The position numbers and the translations under genes were made by a program. A model generated the notes under the pieces. The model ran no database searches. It was not told the origin of the DNA and worked only from the letters and a program-made list of their open reading frames with translations. A stretch of 37,911 nt of DNA from the NCBI GenBank assembly GCA_026996295.1, contig JALWLL010000091.1, positions 1 through 37,911 on the forward strand, read 5' to 3'. This DNA comes from Sulfurimonas sp. GTDB taxonomy: Bacteria; Campylobacterota; Campylobacteria; Campylobacterales; Sulfurimonadaceae. Below, one piece after another: positions 17,456 to 27,494 of the stretch. Position 1 is the stretch's first letter, and every line of letters begins with the position of its first letter.

Positions 17456-18529
17456 TTAATTGTAATACTTAAGAACACCTTCCATATTTGAGCCCATATT
17501 TAAAAGCAGCATATCAGCTATAACCAAGGCACTCATCGCTTCACACACAACTGTTCCGCGAATTGCTACACATGGGTCATGTCGTCCTTTGAGTGCAAAA
17601 TCAACCTCTTCATCATGAGTGGTTATCGTGCGTTGCTCTTTAAATATAGAGGGAGTTGGCTTAAAATAAACATTCATCACTATCTCATCGCCATTAGAGA
17701 TACCACCTAAGATACCTCCCGAATGATTCGTCACAAATCCATCTTTTCGTATCTCATCATTGTTTTGAGAGCCCAATGCACTTGCGCTTACAACACCATC
17801 ACCAATCTCAACAGCCTTGACTGCATTGATTCCCATCATGGCATCGGCTAAAATCGCATCAAGTTTATAGTAAAGCGGTTGACCAAGACCCCTTGGTGCA
17901 CCTTTGATCACAACACGAGCAACCCCGCCAACAGAATCGTGATCATTTTTGGCTTTGAGTATCGCCTCTTTTTGTACCTCTTCCCGGGTGCTGTCTAAGG
18001 CATAAATAATACTTGTTTTAGCATGTTCATAGTTGTAGTGTTGTGCCTTGATACCTGCTATTTCACTGATACCGCTTTGTACAGATATACCTAATTCCTG
18101 TATCATAAGTTTTGCTACAGCACCGGCTGCAACCCTTGCTGCTGTCTCTCTTGCAGATGAGCGTCCGCCGCCGCGGTAGTCACGTATGCCATATTTATGA
18201 AAATAGGTAAAATCGGCATGACCCGGACGAAACACATCTTTGATGTTTGAATAATCTTTAGACTTCTGATTTGTATTGTAAATCACCATAGCTATCGGCG
18301 TTCCCGTTGATTTACCCTCAAAAACACCACTGAGTATCTCTACCTTGTCAGCCTCTTTTCTTGCCGTTTCAAACTCACTCTTACCCGGCTTTCTTCTATC
18401 GAGTTCTGACTGAATATACCCCTCATCTATCTTTAATCCCGCAGGAACTCCATCAAGCAGACACCCTATAGCTGTTCCGTGGGATTCACCAAAAGTACTA
18501 AACCTGAGTTTTTGACCGAAACTGTTCAC
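17456..18529 (-). CDS. aroC: Chorismate synthase
   Basis: MNSFGQKLRFSTFGESHGTAIGCLLDGVPAG; RPGHADFTYFHKYGIRDYRGGGRSSARETAARVAAGA; HDPCVAIRG. Confidence 0.98.
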   Translation of the reverse strand: MNSFGQKLRFSTFGESHGTAIGCLLDGVPAGLKIDEGYIQSELDRRKPGKSEFETARKEADKVEILSGVFEGKSTGTPIAMVIYNTNQKSKDYSNIKDVFRPGHADFTYFHKYGIRDYRGGGRSSARETAARVAAGAVAKLMIQELGISVQSGISEIAGIKAQHYNYEHAKTSIIYALDSTREEVQKEAILKAKNDHDSVGGVARVVIKGAPRGLGQPLYYKLDAILADAMMGINAVKAVEIGDGVVSASALGSQNNDEIRKDGFVTNHSGGILGGISNGDEIVMNVYFKPTPSIFKEQRTITTHDEEVDFALKGRHDPCVAIRGTVVCEAMSALVIADMLLLNMGSNMEGVLKYYN

Positions 18530-19213
18530 CTATCTATCCTTCTTTAATAGTTCTAATGCCTGTTTTGCAGCCTCTTGCTGCGCTATTTTTTTGCTTTTTC
18601 CAACAGCTCTGGCATACTCTTTCTCCTCTATGATCACAGCTATTTCAAACTCTTTTTTGTGATCAGGTCCACGGCTTGCTATCACCTTATACTCAGGAGT
18701 GAGTCCAAAACGTGCCTGTGTGAGCTCTTGAAGAGTTGTTTTAAAATCTCTAAAAAGGGAATCAAGAGAGATATCTTTATAGTTTTTTTCCAGAAGTTTG
18801 ATCGCTATCTCTTTAACGGTTTGTAAACCTGCCTCCAAATAGATGGCACCGATCACCGCTTCAAAAGCATTAGAAAGAAGTGAGGGTTTGTCTCTACCTC
18901 CATTGTTCTCTTCTGCGTTTGAGAGATAGATATAATCACCCAGATCTATGCTTCGGGCCAACTTGTCAAAACCATCTTCATTGACCAATGAGGCTCTGAT
19001 CTTTGAGAGCTTACCCTCATCAGAGTTCTTAAACTTGAAAAAAAGATATTCACCGACGATCAAGTCAAGTACCGCATCACCCAAAAACTCCAGTCTTTCG
19101 TTGTCATAGGATTGCTTAAAACTTTTATGTGTCAAAGCTTCTATAAGAAGCTTTTTATCTTTAAACCTGTACTCAAGTACATCTTCTAAAACTTCTATAT
19201 CTTTACTACTCAT
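18530..19213 (-). CDS. rnc: Ribonuclease III
   Basis: [35 protein letters not shown]-terminal dsRBD ([35 protein letters not shown]). Confidence 0.97.
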   Translation of the reverse strand: MSSKDIEVLEDVLEYRFKDKKLLIEALTHKSFKQSYDNERLEFLGDAVLDLIVGEYLFFKFKNSDEGKLSKIRASLVNEDGFDKLARSIDLGDYIYLSNAEENNGGRDKPSLLSNAFEAVIGAIYLEAGLQTVKEIAIKLLEKNYKDISLDSLFRDFKTTLQELTQARFGLTPEYKVIASRGPDHKKEFEIAVIIEEKEYARAVGKSKKIAQQEAAKQALELLKKDR

Positions 19214-19659
19214 TGTTCCCTCTTGTGTGCTTGAAGCAGATCTTTTGCTTTTTGTGCTTCATCTCTTGCGATCTGATCACACCTTTCATTCTCTTCATGT
19301 CCGTTATGACCTCTCACCCAGATACCGTTTATTTTATGCCCCTGAGAAACTTTCATATACTCTTGCCACAGGTCTGGGTTTTTTACTTTTTTAAAGCCTC
19401 TTTTGATCCAGTTTTGCAGCCATTCATTCATCCCTTTGATCACGTATGAAGAGTCTGATACCACATCCACTTCACATGGCTCTTTGAGTGCTCTGAGCCC
19501 TTCTATGACCGCTAAAAGCTCCATCCTGTTGTTTGTGGTATGCTCCTCCTTGCCGGAGATGATCTTCTCTTTATCGCCATAACGCAAAATCGTCCCATAG
19601 CCACCGGGGCCCGGATTGCCAAGTGCACTGCCATCACTGAAAAGAGTTATTTTCTTCAC
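19210..19659 (-). CDS. rnhA: Ribonuclease HI
   Basis: [68 protein letters not shown]. Confidence 0.97.
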   Translation of the reverse strand: MKKITLFSDGSALGNPGPGGYGTILRYGDKEKIISGKEEHTTNNRMELLAVIEGLRALKEPCEVDVVSDSSYVIKGMNEWLQNWIKRGFKKVKNPDLWQEYMKVSQGHKINGIWVRGHNGHEENERCDQIARDEAQKAKDLLQAHKREQ

Positions 19660-20680
19660 TAAAATCCCTATGGTAATCTTTACACAAAATAAATTCTACT
19701 CTAGATGTATCAATAGAGTGACAATGGCTGCAACGATTGAACGAAAACGGAAACACCTGCTTACAGTTGTCACATATATATTCAAAGCTCAACGTAGCAT
19801 TGACACTCGAGTTGAGATTTATCAATATATCAAACTCAAACACCGAACTCTCAGTGGTCTTTGAGATATCACCACGGGCACTGTAAAGCTCTCTGAGATA
19901 GCCATTTTGTAAAATTATATCTAAATCCAAATCTTTTTTGTCCACATGCCATAAAATATCGGCTAAGAGTTCACTTTTTGAACTGTCAAAATTCTGCCAT
20001 GCAAGCTTTGGATCGATCCGAAACAAAAACTCAAACACAAGGTATGTAAGCTGTCCTGTTTTTTTATAGATCTTTAGAAGCCTTTGCGCTTTGTCTTCAA
20101 CACTTAGGTTTGTGTCGTTGAGAAGTGCCAATGCTTTTAAATAGATACTGTCTTTGCTGATATCTTTGTCAAGTTCATCAAGGGGTTCTAAAACTTCCAA
20201 AGCTGATGTATAATCTCTCATATATTCATAGACCAAAAGCAAATAGTGCAAAGCCTGAGGTGTACGAGGATTATTTTTTAATATCTCTAAAAATATCTGT
20301 TTTGCACGCTCTAAAAAACCCGCTTTAAAGTAGGTCTTCCCAAGCAGAAACATTGTCTCTCTGTAGTTGGCTTTATTGCCGAGTTTTAGCAGTTCATTGT
20401 ATATCTCTATACATTTTTCATAATCACCGTTTTTAAAATATGAACTCGCCAAAAGCAACCATGACTTTTCAGAAAGCTCCCCCTTGGCTATGAGTACTTT
20501 AAGCTCATTTTGGGAAGGAAGTGTACGAAACTGTCGCAAAAATTTATCGAGATGTCTATAATCCTCTTGTCTTTTGTAGCGTCCCCACCAGTAGGAAAAA
20601 AATGTTATGACAAAAATCAGTGCAAAAAAGATGATGATAGAAAAAAGGGGATCGCGAAATTCAATAAAAAAGGTATTCAT
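19634..20680 (-). CDS. Membrane-anchored TPR protein, LapB-like, with C-terminal zinc-ribbon-like motif
   Basis: One N-terminal TM; TPR units; C-terminal CDNCKQVFPFSFNRCSHC. Confidence 0.75.
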   Translation of the reverse strand: MNTFFIEFRDPLFSIIIFFALIFVITFFSYWWGRYKRQEDYRHLDKFLRQFRTLPSQNELKVLIAKGELSEKSWLLLASSYFKNGDYEKCIEIYNELLKLGNKANYRETMFLLGKTYFKAGFLERAKQIFLEILKNNPRTPQALHYLLLVYEYMRDYTSALEVLEPLDELDKDISKDSIYLKALALLNDTNLSVEDKAQRLLKIYKKTGQLTYLVFEFLFRIDPKLAWQNFDSSKSELLADILWHVDKKDLDLDIILQNGYLRELYSARGDISKTTESSVFEFDILINLNSSVNATLSFEYICDNCKQVFPFSFNRCSHCHSIDTSRVEFILCKDYHRDFSEENNSFQ

Positions 20681-20686
20681 TGACTG

Positions 20687-21154
20687 CTATCCATAAACAA
20701 CAATGCCATAGTCGTTCTTAAGATTATAAAAGGTGGCATTTGCATCAAACTCAAGATCTTTTATACGTCCAAGCTGCACTATGGAGTTTTTTCCAACCTT
20801 GATACCAAACTCCGTAAAAAATTTTTTGATATTGACAAACTTTATATCTTCTACGTATTTGTACTCAAACTCTTTGTAAAGTTTCATCTTTTCATAAGAA
20901 AATATATGTTCGTTGACATGAAGTCTGTCAGAAGCATACTTGATCGGCAGATGACCGGAGAGGTCTGTCAAAACAGGTTCGATATAATCATACTTTTTTG
21001 GAAGTGTATTTTTTTGCACAAAAATATACTTGTTGTTAAGTTTCAAGTTGGGAGTATCTCTCCAATATTTATACAAAGGGTTTGAGACTCCCAGTTTCGA
21101 GGAGACCTCACGCCAGAGCCAATAAGAATTTAACGTATTTGGAAGATGTGACAT
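20687..21154 (-). CDS. Hypothetical protein
   Basis: Open frame collinear with the TPR gene; no motif recognised. Confidence 0.6.
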   Translation of the reverse strand: MSHLPNTLNSYWLWREVSSKLGVSNPLYKYWRDTPNLKLNNKYIFVQKNTLPKKYDYIEPVLTDLSGHLPIKYASDRLHVNEHIFSYEKMKLYKEFEYKYVEDIKFVNIKKFFTEFGIKVGKNSIVQLGRIKDLEFDANATFYNLKNDYGIVVYG

Positions 21155-21242
21155 TCTCTGCTAGCCCCCTTTTTACATAAATTATATAATTTTTTTTTGA
21201 CACTGCCCTTAAAATAACTTCTTTAGAGCACTTTGTTTACAC

Positions 21243-22307
21243 TTAAAAAGTGGCAGTGACCACCTTTGTTACTATAAATCCTCCAACCACAAGCCATACA
21301 AACATACTTCCGGCTGTATAAAGTGGCGCAAGACCAAGACCTTTAAACTTTGCAAAGATCGTTCCCATACCAAGAGCAGTCATAGCCATTGTAAGCAAAA
21401 ATGTATCTATTTCATTGATTACAGAGACTATATTATGTGGCACAAGATCAAGCGAATTAAACCCTGCCATACCTATAAAATAGACTGCAAACCAAGGGAT
21501 AGTCAGTGTTAAACCGCCTGCCTCCCCGCCGGCTTTTTTTGCTTGCATAGAAAGATAAAGACCAAGAATGATAAGCATAGGCGCTATCATAATAACACGG
21601 GTCATTTTCACAATGACCGCAGAGTTTGCCATAACCTCAGGAGCACCGGCAACAGAAGCCGGAACCGCTACAACCTGTGCTACCTCATGAATAGTACCCC
21701 CTACATAAATTCCAAACTGCTCGGGAGTCATATGCAAAAATCCTGTTGCAGGCTCTATAATGGAAGCATACAAAACAGGGTATAAGAACATAGAGATGGT
21801 ACCAAAGAGAACAACCATACTTACAGCGACCGCTGTTTTATGCCCCTCAGCTTTAAGCACAGGTTCTGTTGCCAAAACTGCTGCCGCACCACAAACAGAA
21901 GCACCTGATGCGGTGAGCATAGAAGTATCTCTGTCCATTTTAAAAAACTTTATTCCCAAATATGTTCCAAGTAAAAATGTTGTCGAAAGCATGATAAGTG
22001 AAACCATAAAACCACTCATTCCTACTTCCATAATCTGCTGAAATGTTATGCGAAAACCGTAAAACACAATAGCAAAACGCAGAATTTTCTTTCCTGAGAA
22101 AGTAATACCGCTACCCCATGCACTTGGGATATGATTATGTAAGGTATTTGCATAAAAAATACCCATAACAATACCGATAACAAGGGGGGAGATACCTAAA
22201 CTTTTTATAAAGCTTATTTGAGAGATCATCGTTGCAGCTGCAGCAAAAATAGCTACAAAAATAATCCCACTTATTGTCCCTTGTCTATTTTGTGCTGAAA
22301 ATGGCAT
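21243..22307 (-). CDS. YeiH/UPF0324-family membrane protein (putative sulfate exporter)
   Basis: About 10 TM segments; GIVMGIFYANTLHNHIP, ILRFAIVFYGFRITFQQI, ASGASVCGAAAVLATEPV, HEVAQVVA. Confidence 0.88.
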   Translation of the reverse strand: MPFSAQNRQGTISGIIFVAIFAAAATMISQISFIKSLGISPLVIGIVMGIFYANTLHNHIPSAWGSGITFSGKKILRFAIVFYGFRITFQQIMEVGMSGFMVSLIMLSTTFLLGTYLGIKFFKMDRDTSMLTASGASVCGAAAVLATEPVLKAEGHKTAVAVSMVVLFGTISMFLYPVLYASIIEPATGFLHMTPEQFGIYVGGTIHEVAQVVAVPASVAGAPEVMANSAVIVKMTRVIMIAPMLIILGLYLSMQAKKAGGEAGGLTLTIPWFAVYFIGMAGFNSLDLVPHNIVSVINEIDTFLLTMAMTALGMGTIFAKFKGLGLAPLYTAGSMFVWLVVGGFIVTKVVTATF

Positions 22308-22350
22308 CTATATCCTTTTACATTGAATAGCTAATTATATCAAAATAGTA

Positions 22351-25300
22351 TCACTTTACTTCTATTTTGAGCTCATTTTTTACTAATTTTTCATTTTCTT
22401 CATCAGAAACACCAACTTCTAGAAGCTTAATTCTTGTAGGTTCTATGTTTTTTGCATTGATCAAATAGCTTTGAATTGCTTGTGAGCGTTGTTGTGCCAA
22501 ACCTTCAAGTTCCTCTTTTGAGACAGGTTGTATCTTAGTGCATTCCTTCATAAGTGCACTTTTATAAGCTCTTTGAAGTGTCTCATCTTTATATTTTTCA
22601 CTCAACTCTTTTTGTATTGTAAGAGGTTTATCATCTTGTTTTGCGTCATAATAAATTTTCTCCAATAACGCCACACTCATTGCACTCTGATAATTTTTTG
22701 CATCTTTGGCTCCGCTGAGTGCTAGTACTTTTTTCATCAGTTTTTCTTTTTGCAACGCTTTTGTATCACTCAGCGTATCATAACGCCCGCCCACGCCTAA
22801 AGCGATCTTTGGTCTCTTGAGAAGCATTTTAGCAATAGAATCAAGTTTCTCCCGCTCAGGAGGCAGGATAGTTTTATCCCCCGGTTCAAACTCGGCATAC
22901 TCAAGATCTGCTCCATCCATACCCATCATGGAAGCCAAAAACCTAAAGGGCGAACTCACTGCTTTGACAACCAAATTTCCAAGTGTCTTCCAAACAAGTG
23001 CACCATACTTAAAGTCCGGTTCATCAACATTGCCTTTGACCGGCATATCAATATCAATCACCCCTTCACTGTCTTCTAAAAGCGCGACAACAAAGCCTAA
23101 AGGAAGCTTGGTAATATTCTCATCCTCTATCTCATCACCGAGCTTAATATTTTTAATGATTATGCTGTTTTCACCCAGAAGTTCCGAGTCAAGTATCTTA
23201 TAGCCAAGATCAAGATAAAGCTTCCCTTCATCTATTTTATAGCCGGCAAAACTTGCACTGTAACCACTGAAGGAGTTTAATGCTAGATTTTTAAAATTAA
23301 AGTTTATATCTGTGTACTCTTTAGGATTGGAGGCATTGAGTGAACCTTTAAGTTTTGTCGAACCATACTGATCGACCACCCCGTCTATCTCTACATAGCT
23401 GGTCTCACCCGGTATGGTAGAGATCGCATAGACGGCACCGTTTAGATCATGGATATTTGTTTTGAACGCAAGAGGCAAAGAGAGGTCTGCAAACTGTGCA
23501 CTTCCGTTATGCACGTTAAGTTTCATAATCTTTGCGGGAAATACTTTCTTAGGTTGTTCCTCTTCAACGTCTTTGTTTGCCTCTTGTGTCGTTTTGGTTT
23601 GTTTCATCAATGAAGCAAAGTTCAACTGTTTATCTTTATATACAATGGCATTGACATAAAATGAGTCAAGATCAACCTCATTTATAAAGAGCTTATTTGG
23701 AAAAAGCTCTAAAGTAAAAGGAGTAAGGGCAAGCTTAGAAAAAGAGAGCAAAGAGGTGTTGTCTCTCGTGTCATTTAAAAAGAGCTCTTGAATATTCATA
23801 GAGCCATTCACAAGAAGATCAGGCTTATGTTGTGATGGCATATACTCTATCTTATTTTTTATATTGAGATAGCCATCAGCAATATTGACATATGCCATCT
23901 TTTCTACGTAAGGGCTCAATGCTTTTAGGGAGAGATGTTGCAAATTCAGCTCCCCTTTGTACTTCAGAGGTGTATGTCGCACTTTACCCTTGGAAGTCAG
24001 AATACCATCGCCGTTTATTCGTAAGTGTGTGTCATATCTCAGCCAGGTGTTAGCACTTGAGTTTATATCATATGCATTTATAGTGAACTTCTCAATCTTA
24101 TGAATAAGTGGCGGGAGGAATGTTTTATCTGTAAATTGTATGTTACTCTCACTAAGAGCAAACTGTTGCAAAAATAGTGTATAAGCTCGCTCTTGCTCTG
24201 TCTTTTGCTGTTTTTGTGTAGTTTGCAGTGCTTTATTCTCTTTAGCAACGATCAAGTTCTCCACATTGAGCGTAGTATCTTTGCCTTTAGTGATGGCAAC
24301 ATCCAGTTGATCCAACAATATCTTGTGAATCTCTATATTTTTAGTTTGTGTATCAAGATCTATTCCTGAAACATTAAAACTTTGAAAACTCAGAAGATCA
24401 CTCTGAGTATCTCGCTGTTTTACAATAAAATCCTCAACTTCAAAGTTCGCCCCCACCACTTTACTCACTAGCATTTGCTCTTTTTCCTGCACACTTACAT
24501 TGGCATCAAAACCAATAACTGCATTCTCTAAAAGAACATTGTAGGTGCTTAGGTTGGCTCTTGCTATCTCATCTATATAAGGGTTATAGTGCACAACATC
24601 AAACCCCCTGCACTTCACAGAGGATCTAAGATCTAAAACATGTTGCTTGATACTCCCTTGAAGATCACAAAGAAAATCTTCATTGATCTTTGTATCAAGC
24701 TGATAGGAAAAAGGCTCATCTCCGGCAAGGCTTAGATGCTGTATATACACATTTAATTCATCGATTCTTGTATCGACCTCAGGACTAACCCCCTTATCAT
24801 AAAAATCTACCTGTATATTCTCTAGTGCGATATCATCAACAAGCACTTTCCATGGATTTGAAGTATTACCCTCAGAAGCTTGCTTTTGTTGTGTTTGCTC
24901 ACTTTGCTGTACGCTCTCTTCATTTTTTAAATACTCCACCCAGTCTATCGTGTGATTGGTATCTCTTTTTACTTTCACAGATAAAGCATCCAAAGCGATT
25001 GTGCCTATATGAACATCTTGAAGCATTGGCATAATTGTTGTGTTGTAGAGGTAAAAACTTTTAAGATTTAAGATATCTTTATATTTATCTTTTGGCTTGA
25101 TTCTGAGTTTCTCCAAATAGAGTGTAAGATTTTCTATTTTTGTAGCATTGAGCTCATCCATATTGAAACTATAGTCCGTGTAAAAAGAGAGTTTTCCATC
25201 AGCTATTTCAAGTTTTAAAGAATCTTGCAAATACCTCCATTGTGTGTAAAGTTTACTCGCTTCAAAATTCAGGCTGCCCTCCATCTTAAATGGAGCAACC

Positions 25301-25929
25301 CCTGTGATCTTACTTTTCAGATCCACAAAGCCGCCATCACCCAAAGCTGAATACAACCTCAAAGAGCTATCACTGCCGTTAAAGTCATCCGTATCAATAT
25401 TTTGAAGCTCAAACCCTATACGCTCAAATGAAAAATCAAACTTGCTTTTATGAGTATAGTCTTCGTACCTAAGCACCCCATCTACTATGGCCACCCTGTC
25501 TAAAATGATCCGTGGAAGTTTTGTGGTTTGTGTCTTTTGTGTATCTTCTGAAGTGTTGTTCTCTTTGAGAATTTGAGTAAAGTTCAATGTTTTGTCTTTA
25601 TTGTAGATCAGCGATATTTTCGGCTCTTGTACAACAAAACTTTTTACATGGATAGCTGAGCGTAAAAGAGAAAGCACTTCAAGATTAAGCGTTAAAGATT
25701 TGACAGACAGTAAATGCTGTTGTTCTCTTGAGTACAAATCGATTCCAGAGACTTTAAGTCCAAAAGTAAAGGGGTTAAAATATATATCTTCTATGCTAAT
25801 ATTTGCTTTTGTTTGCTCAGAAACTCCGCTGACAATCTGAGATTTTAACACATAAGGAAGTACAAAAAAGCCCAATATAGCGTAAAGCAGTACCATATAC
25901 AATATGATTTTTTGAATTTTTTTTAACAA
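22351..25929 (-). CDS. DUF748/AsmA-like giant envelope protein
   Basis: N-terminal TM, long beta-rich body, LDLGYKILDSELLGENSIIIKNIKLGDEI and LPLGFVVALLEDSEGVIDIDMPVKGNVDEPDFKYG, OmpA-like tail QQRSQAIQSYLINAKNIEPTRIKLLEVG. Confidence 0.82.
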   Translation of the reverse strand: MLKKIQKIILYMVLLYAILGFFVLPYVLKSQIVSGVSEQTKANISIEDIYFNPFTFGLKVSGIDLYSREQQHLLSVKSLTLNLEVLSLLRSAIHVKSFVVQEPKISLIYNKDKTLNFTQILKENNTSEDTQKTQTTKLPRIILDRVAIVDGVLRYEDYTHKSKFDFSFERIGFELQNIDTDDFNGSDSSLRLYSALGDGGFVDLKSKITGVAPFKMEGSLNFEASKLYTQWRYLQDSLKLEIADGKLSFYTDYSFNMDELNATKIENLTLYLEKLRIKPKDKYKDILNLKSFYLYNTTIMPMLQDVHIGTIALDALSVKVKRDTNHTIDWVEYLKNEESVQQSEQTQQKQASEGNTSNPWKVLVDDIALENIQVDFYDKGVSPEVDTRIDELNVYIQHLSLAGDEPFSYQLDTKINEDFLCDLQGSIKQHVLDLRSSVKCRGFDVVHYNPYIDEIARANLSTYNVLLENAVIGFDANVSVQEKEQMLVSKVVGANFEVEDFIVKQRDTQSDLLSFQSFNVSGIDLDTQTKNIEIHKILLDQLDVAITKGKDTTLNVENLIVAKENKALQTTQKQQKTEQERAYTLFLQQFALSESNIQFTDKTFLPPLIHKIEKFTINAYDINSSANTWLRYDTHLRINGDGILTSKGKVRHTPLKYKGELNLQHLSLKALSPYVEKMAYVNIADGYLNIKNKIEYMPSQHKPDLLVNGSMNIQELFLNDTRDNTSLLSFSKLALTPFTLELFPNKLFINEVDLDSFYVNAIVYKDKQLNFASLMKQTKTTQEANKDVEEEQPKKVFPAKIMKLNVHNGSAQFADLSLPLAFKTNIHDLNGAVYAISTIPGETSYVEIDGVVDQYGSTKLKGSLNASNPKEYTDINFNFKNLALNSFSGYSASFAGYKIDEGKLYLDLGYKILDSELLGENSIIIKNIKLGDEIEDENITKLPLGFVVALLEDSEGVIDIDMPVKGNVDEPDFKYGALVWKTLGNLVVKAVSSPFRFLASMMGMDGADLEYAEFEPGDKTILPPEREKLDSIAKMLLKRPKIALGVGGRYDTLSDTKALQKEKLMKKVLALSGAKDAKNYQSAMSVALLEKIYYDAKQDDKPLTIQKELSEKYKDETLQRAYKSALMKECTKIQPVSKEELEGLAQQRSQAIQSYLINAKNIEPTRIKLLEVGVSDEENEKLVKNELKIEVK

Positions 25930-26004
25930 AATAAACTCCGTAACACTTGTTTTGTAAGTTTACACTATTGTCTTTTAAAAGAGGGTTAGATTTTTTTACC
26001 TGCA

Positions 26005-26024
26005 AATCCGGCATATGCCGGATT
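26005..26024. repeat. Perfect 20-bp palindrome 3' of ccoG, candidate hairpin
   Basis: AATCCGGCAT/ATGCCGGATT, 6 nt after the ccoG stop. Confidence 0.6.
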
Positions 26025-26030
26025 GATAAA

Positions 26031-27467
26031 CTATTTTGCGTTTTTAATGATATCTGCTCTTGGGAAAGTAAATGTTGATTTTCTAAAAACAACGATTGTA
26101 TCTTCATGATCTAAAGCATATGCACGAATAGTGATCGGAATAATCGTATCGTGTCTGTCGTCGTTTGCCAGCATATCATATGTTCGAAGCACTACGATCT
26201 TTTTCTTTTTGATTCCAGGTACGGCCGTAAACGCTCTGGAAGGTTTTGCGATCTCAATCGTTCCGTTGATATCTTTTGGCAGAATAACCTCAAAATAATA
26301 CTTATGTTTTTCATTTTCAGTATTTTGAAGTAAGAACTCATACGCATTATCCACACGAACTCTGCCGTCTGGCATCTTCTTCACAGCATATAAACGGTTT
26401 TCTTTGTTGATATTTAAAAGCATATGCTCTTTTGTACTTCCCATCATCCCCAAAATAACCGCAAGACCAACAAGTAGAGCAATATAAGCAAGAACTTTAG
26501 GGCGAAAATATTTTGTTTTTCCTTTTTGGTCTATGATCTCATAATCACTTGACCAAGTAATAAGAGAAGGTTTACCGAGTTTTCCCATAACCGTTGTACA
26601 GGCATCAACACACTCTAAACAGTTGATACACTCAAGCTGAAGCCCCTTACGAATATCGATATGGGTCGGACATACAGTCACACAAGACTCACATGCTGTA
26701 CACTCGGCATTTGGCTCAACCGCTTGAAGATCTTTTTGTTTTGTGAACTGTTTATGTTTATGTTCATCATAGATATGTCCCCCTCTGTGTGGGTTATATA
26801 GTGCCATAACAGTGTGTTCATCATACAAAACAGACTGGACTCTTGAGTATGGACATACATAGATACAAAAATTCTCCTTTAAAAAAACGATGTCGTATAT
26901 TAAAAATGCCGCAATTCCGATAATAGAGCCTATCAGCGTCCAGTGTTCAGTCGGATTTGACAAATACGCAAAGAAATCTTCAGGCGGAACAAAGTACCAT
27001 AAAAAGTCAGCAGCTGCAATAAGTGCCAGAATGGTCCACAAAAGGATGGCAATAGCTTTTTTCACCTTATTTTCAGGCTTGCTCATATCGGGCTCTTGCT
27101 GTTTATTTTTAATGCGTTTACGAAGTTTTAAAAGTTTTGTCTCAATAAGATCACGATAGATGACACGAAATGTTGTTTGGGGACACACCCATCCACAAAA
27201 CACACGCCCACCCATAACCGTCATACCAAAAATACCCAAGAACATAATCATAAGTAAAAATGGCATCAGGTAAAGCTCTTGCATATCAAACTGTACAAAA
27301 GCAAGATGAAGCTTAAGCTTATCAAAACTTAAAAGGAAAAAATGATTTCCATTCACCGTAATCCATGGCAAGACCAATGCAACTACTGTGACAAATGCAT
27401 ATAAGTAATAGCGTTTCACTCTCCATGGAGTTGGGATCTTAAACCCCTTTTTTTTCTCTGCACTCAT
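26031..27467 (-). CDS. ccoG: Cytochrome c oxidase accessory protein CcoG (RdxA/FixG family)
   Basis: TMs plus GRVFCGWVCPQTTFR, FCIYVCPYSRVQSVLYDEHT, CTACESCVTVCPTHIDIRKGLQLECINCLECVDACTTVMGK. Confidence 0.96.
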   Translation of the reverse strand: MSAEKKKGFKIPTPWRVKRYYLYAFVTVVALVLPWITVNGNHFFLLSFDKLKLHLAFVQFDMQELYLMPFLLMIMFLGIFGMTVMGGRVFCGWVCPQTTFRVIYRDLIETKLLKLRKRIKNKQQEPDMSKPENKVKKAIAILLWTILALIAAADFLWYFVPPEDFFAYLSNPTEHWTLIGSIIGIAAFLIYDIVFLKENFCIYVCPYSRVQSVLYDEHTVMALYNPHRGGHIYDEHKHKQFTKQKDLQAVEPNAECTACESCVTVCPTHIDIRKGLQLECINCLECVDACTTVMGKLGKPSLITWSSDYEIIDQKGKTKYFRPKVLAYIALLVGLAVILGMMGSTKEHMLLNINKENRLYAVKKMPDGRVRVDNAYEFLLQNTENEKHKYYFEVILPKDINGTIEIAKPSRAFTAVPGIKKKKIVVLRTYDMLANDDRHDTIIPITIRAYALDHEDTIVVFRKSTFTFPRADIIKNAK

Positions 27468-27494
27468 TAATTTTTCTCTCCCGTTATATTTTTG

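Noticed and set aside
22817-23203. 128-aa plus-strand ORF inside the DUF748 gene
   Set aside because: Ser/Pro-rich antisense shadow with no supporting signal.
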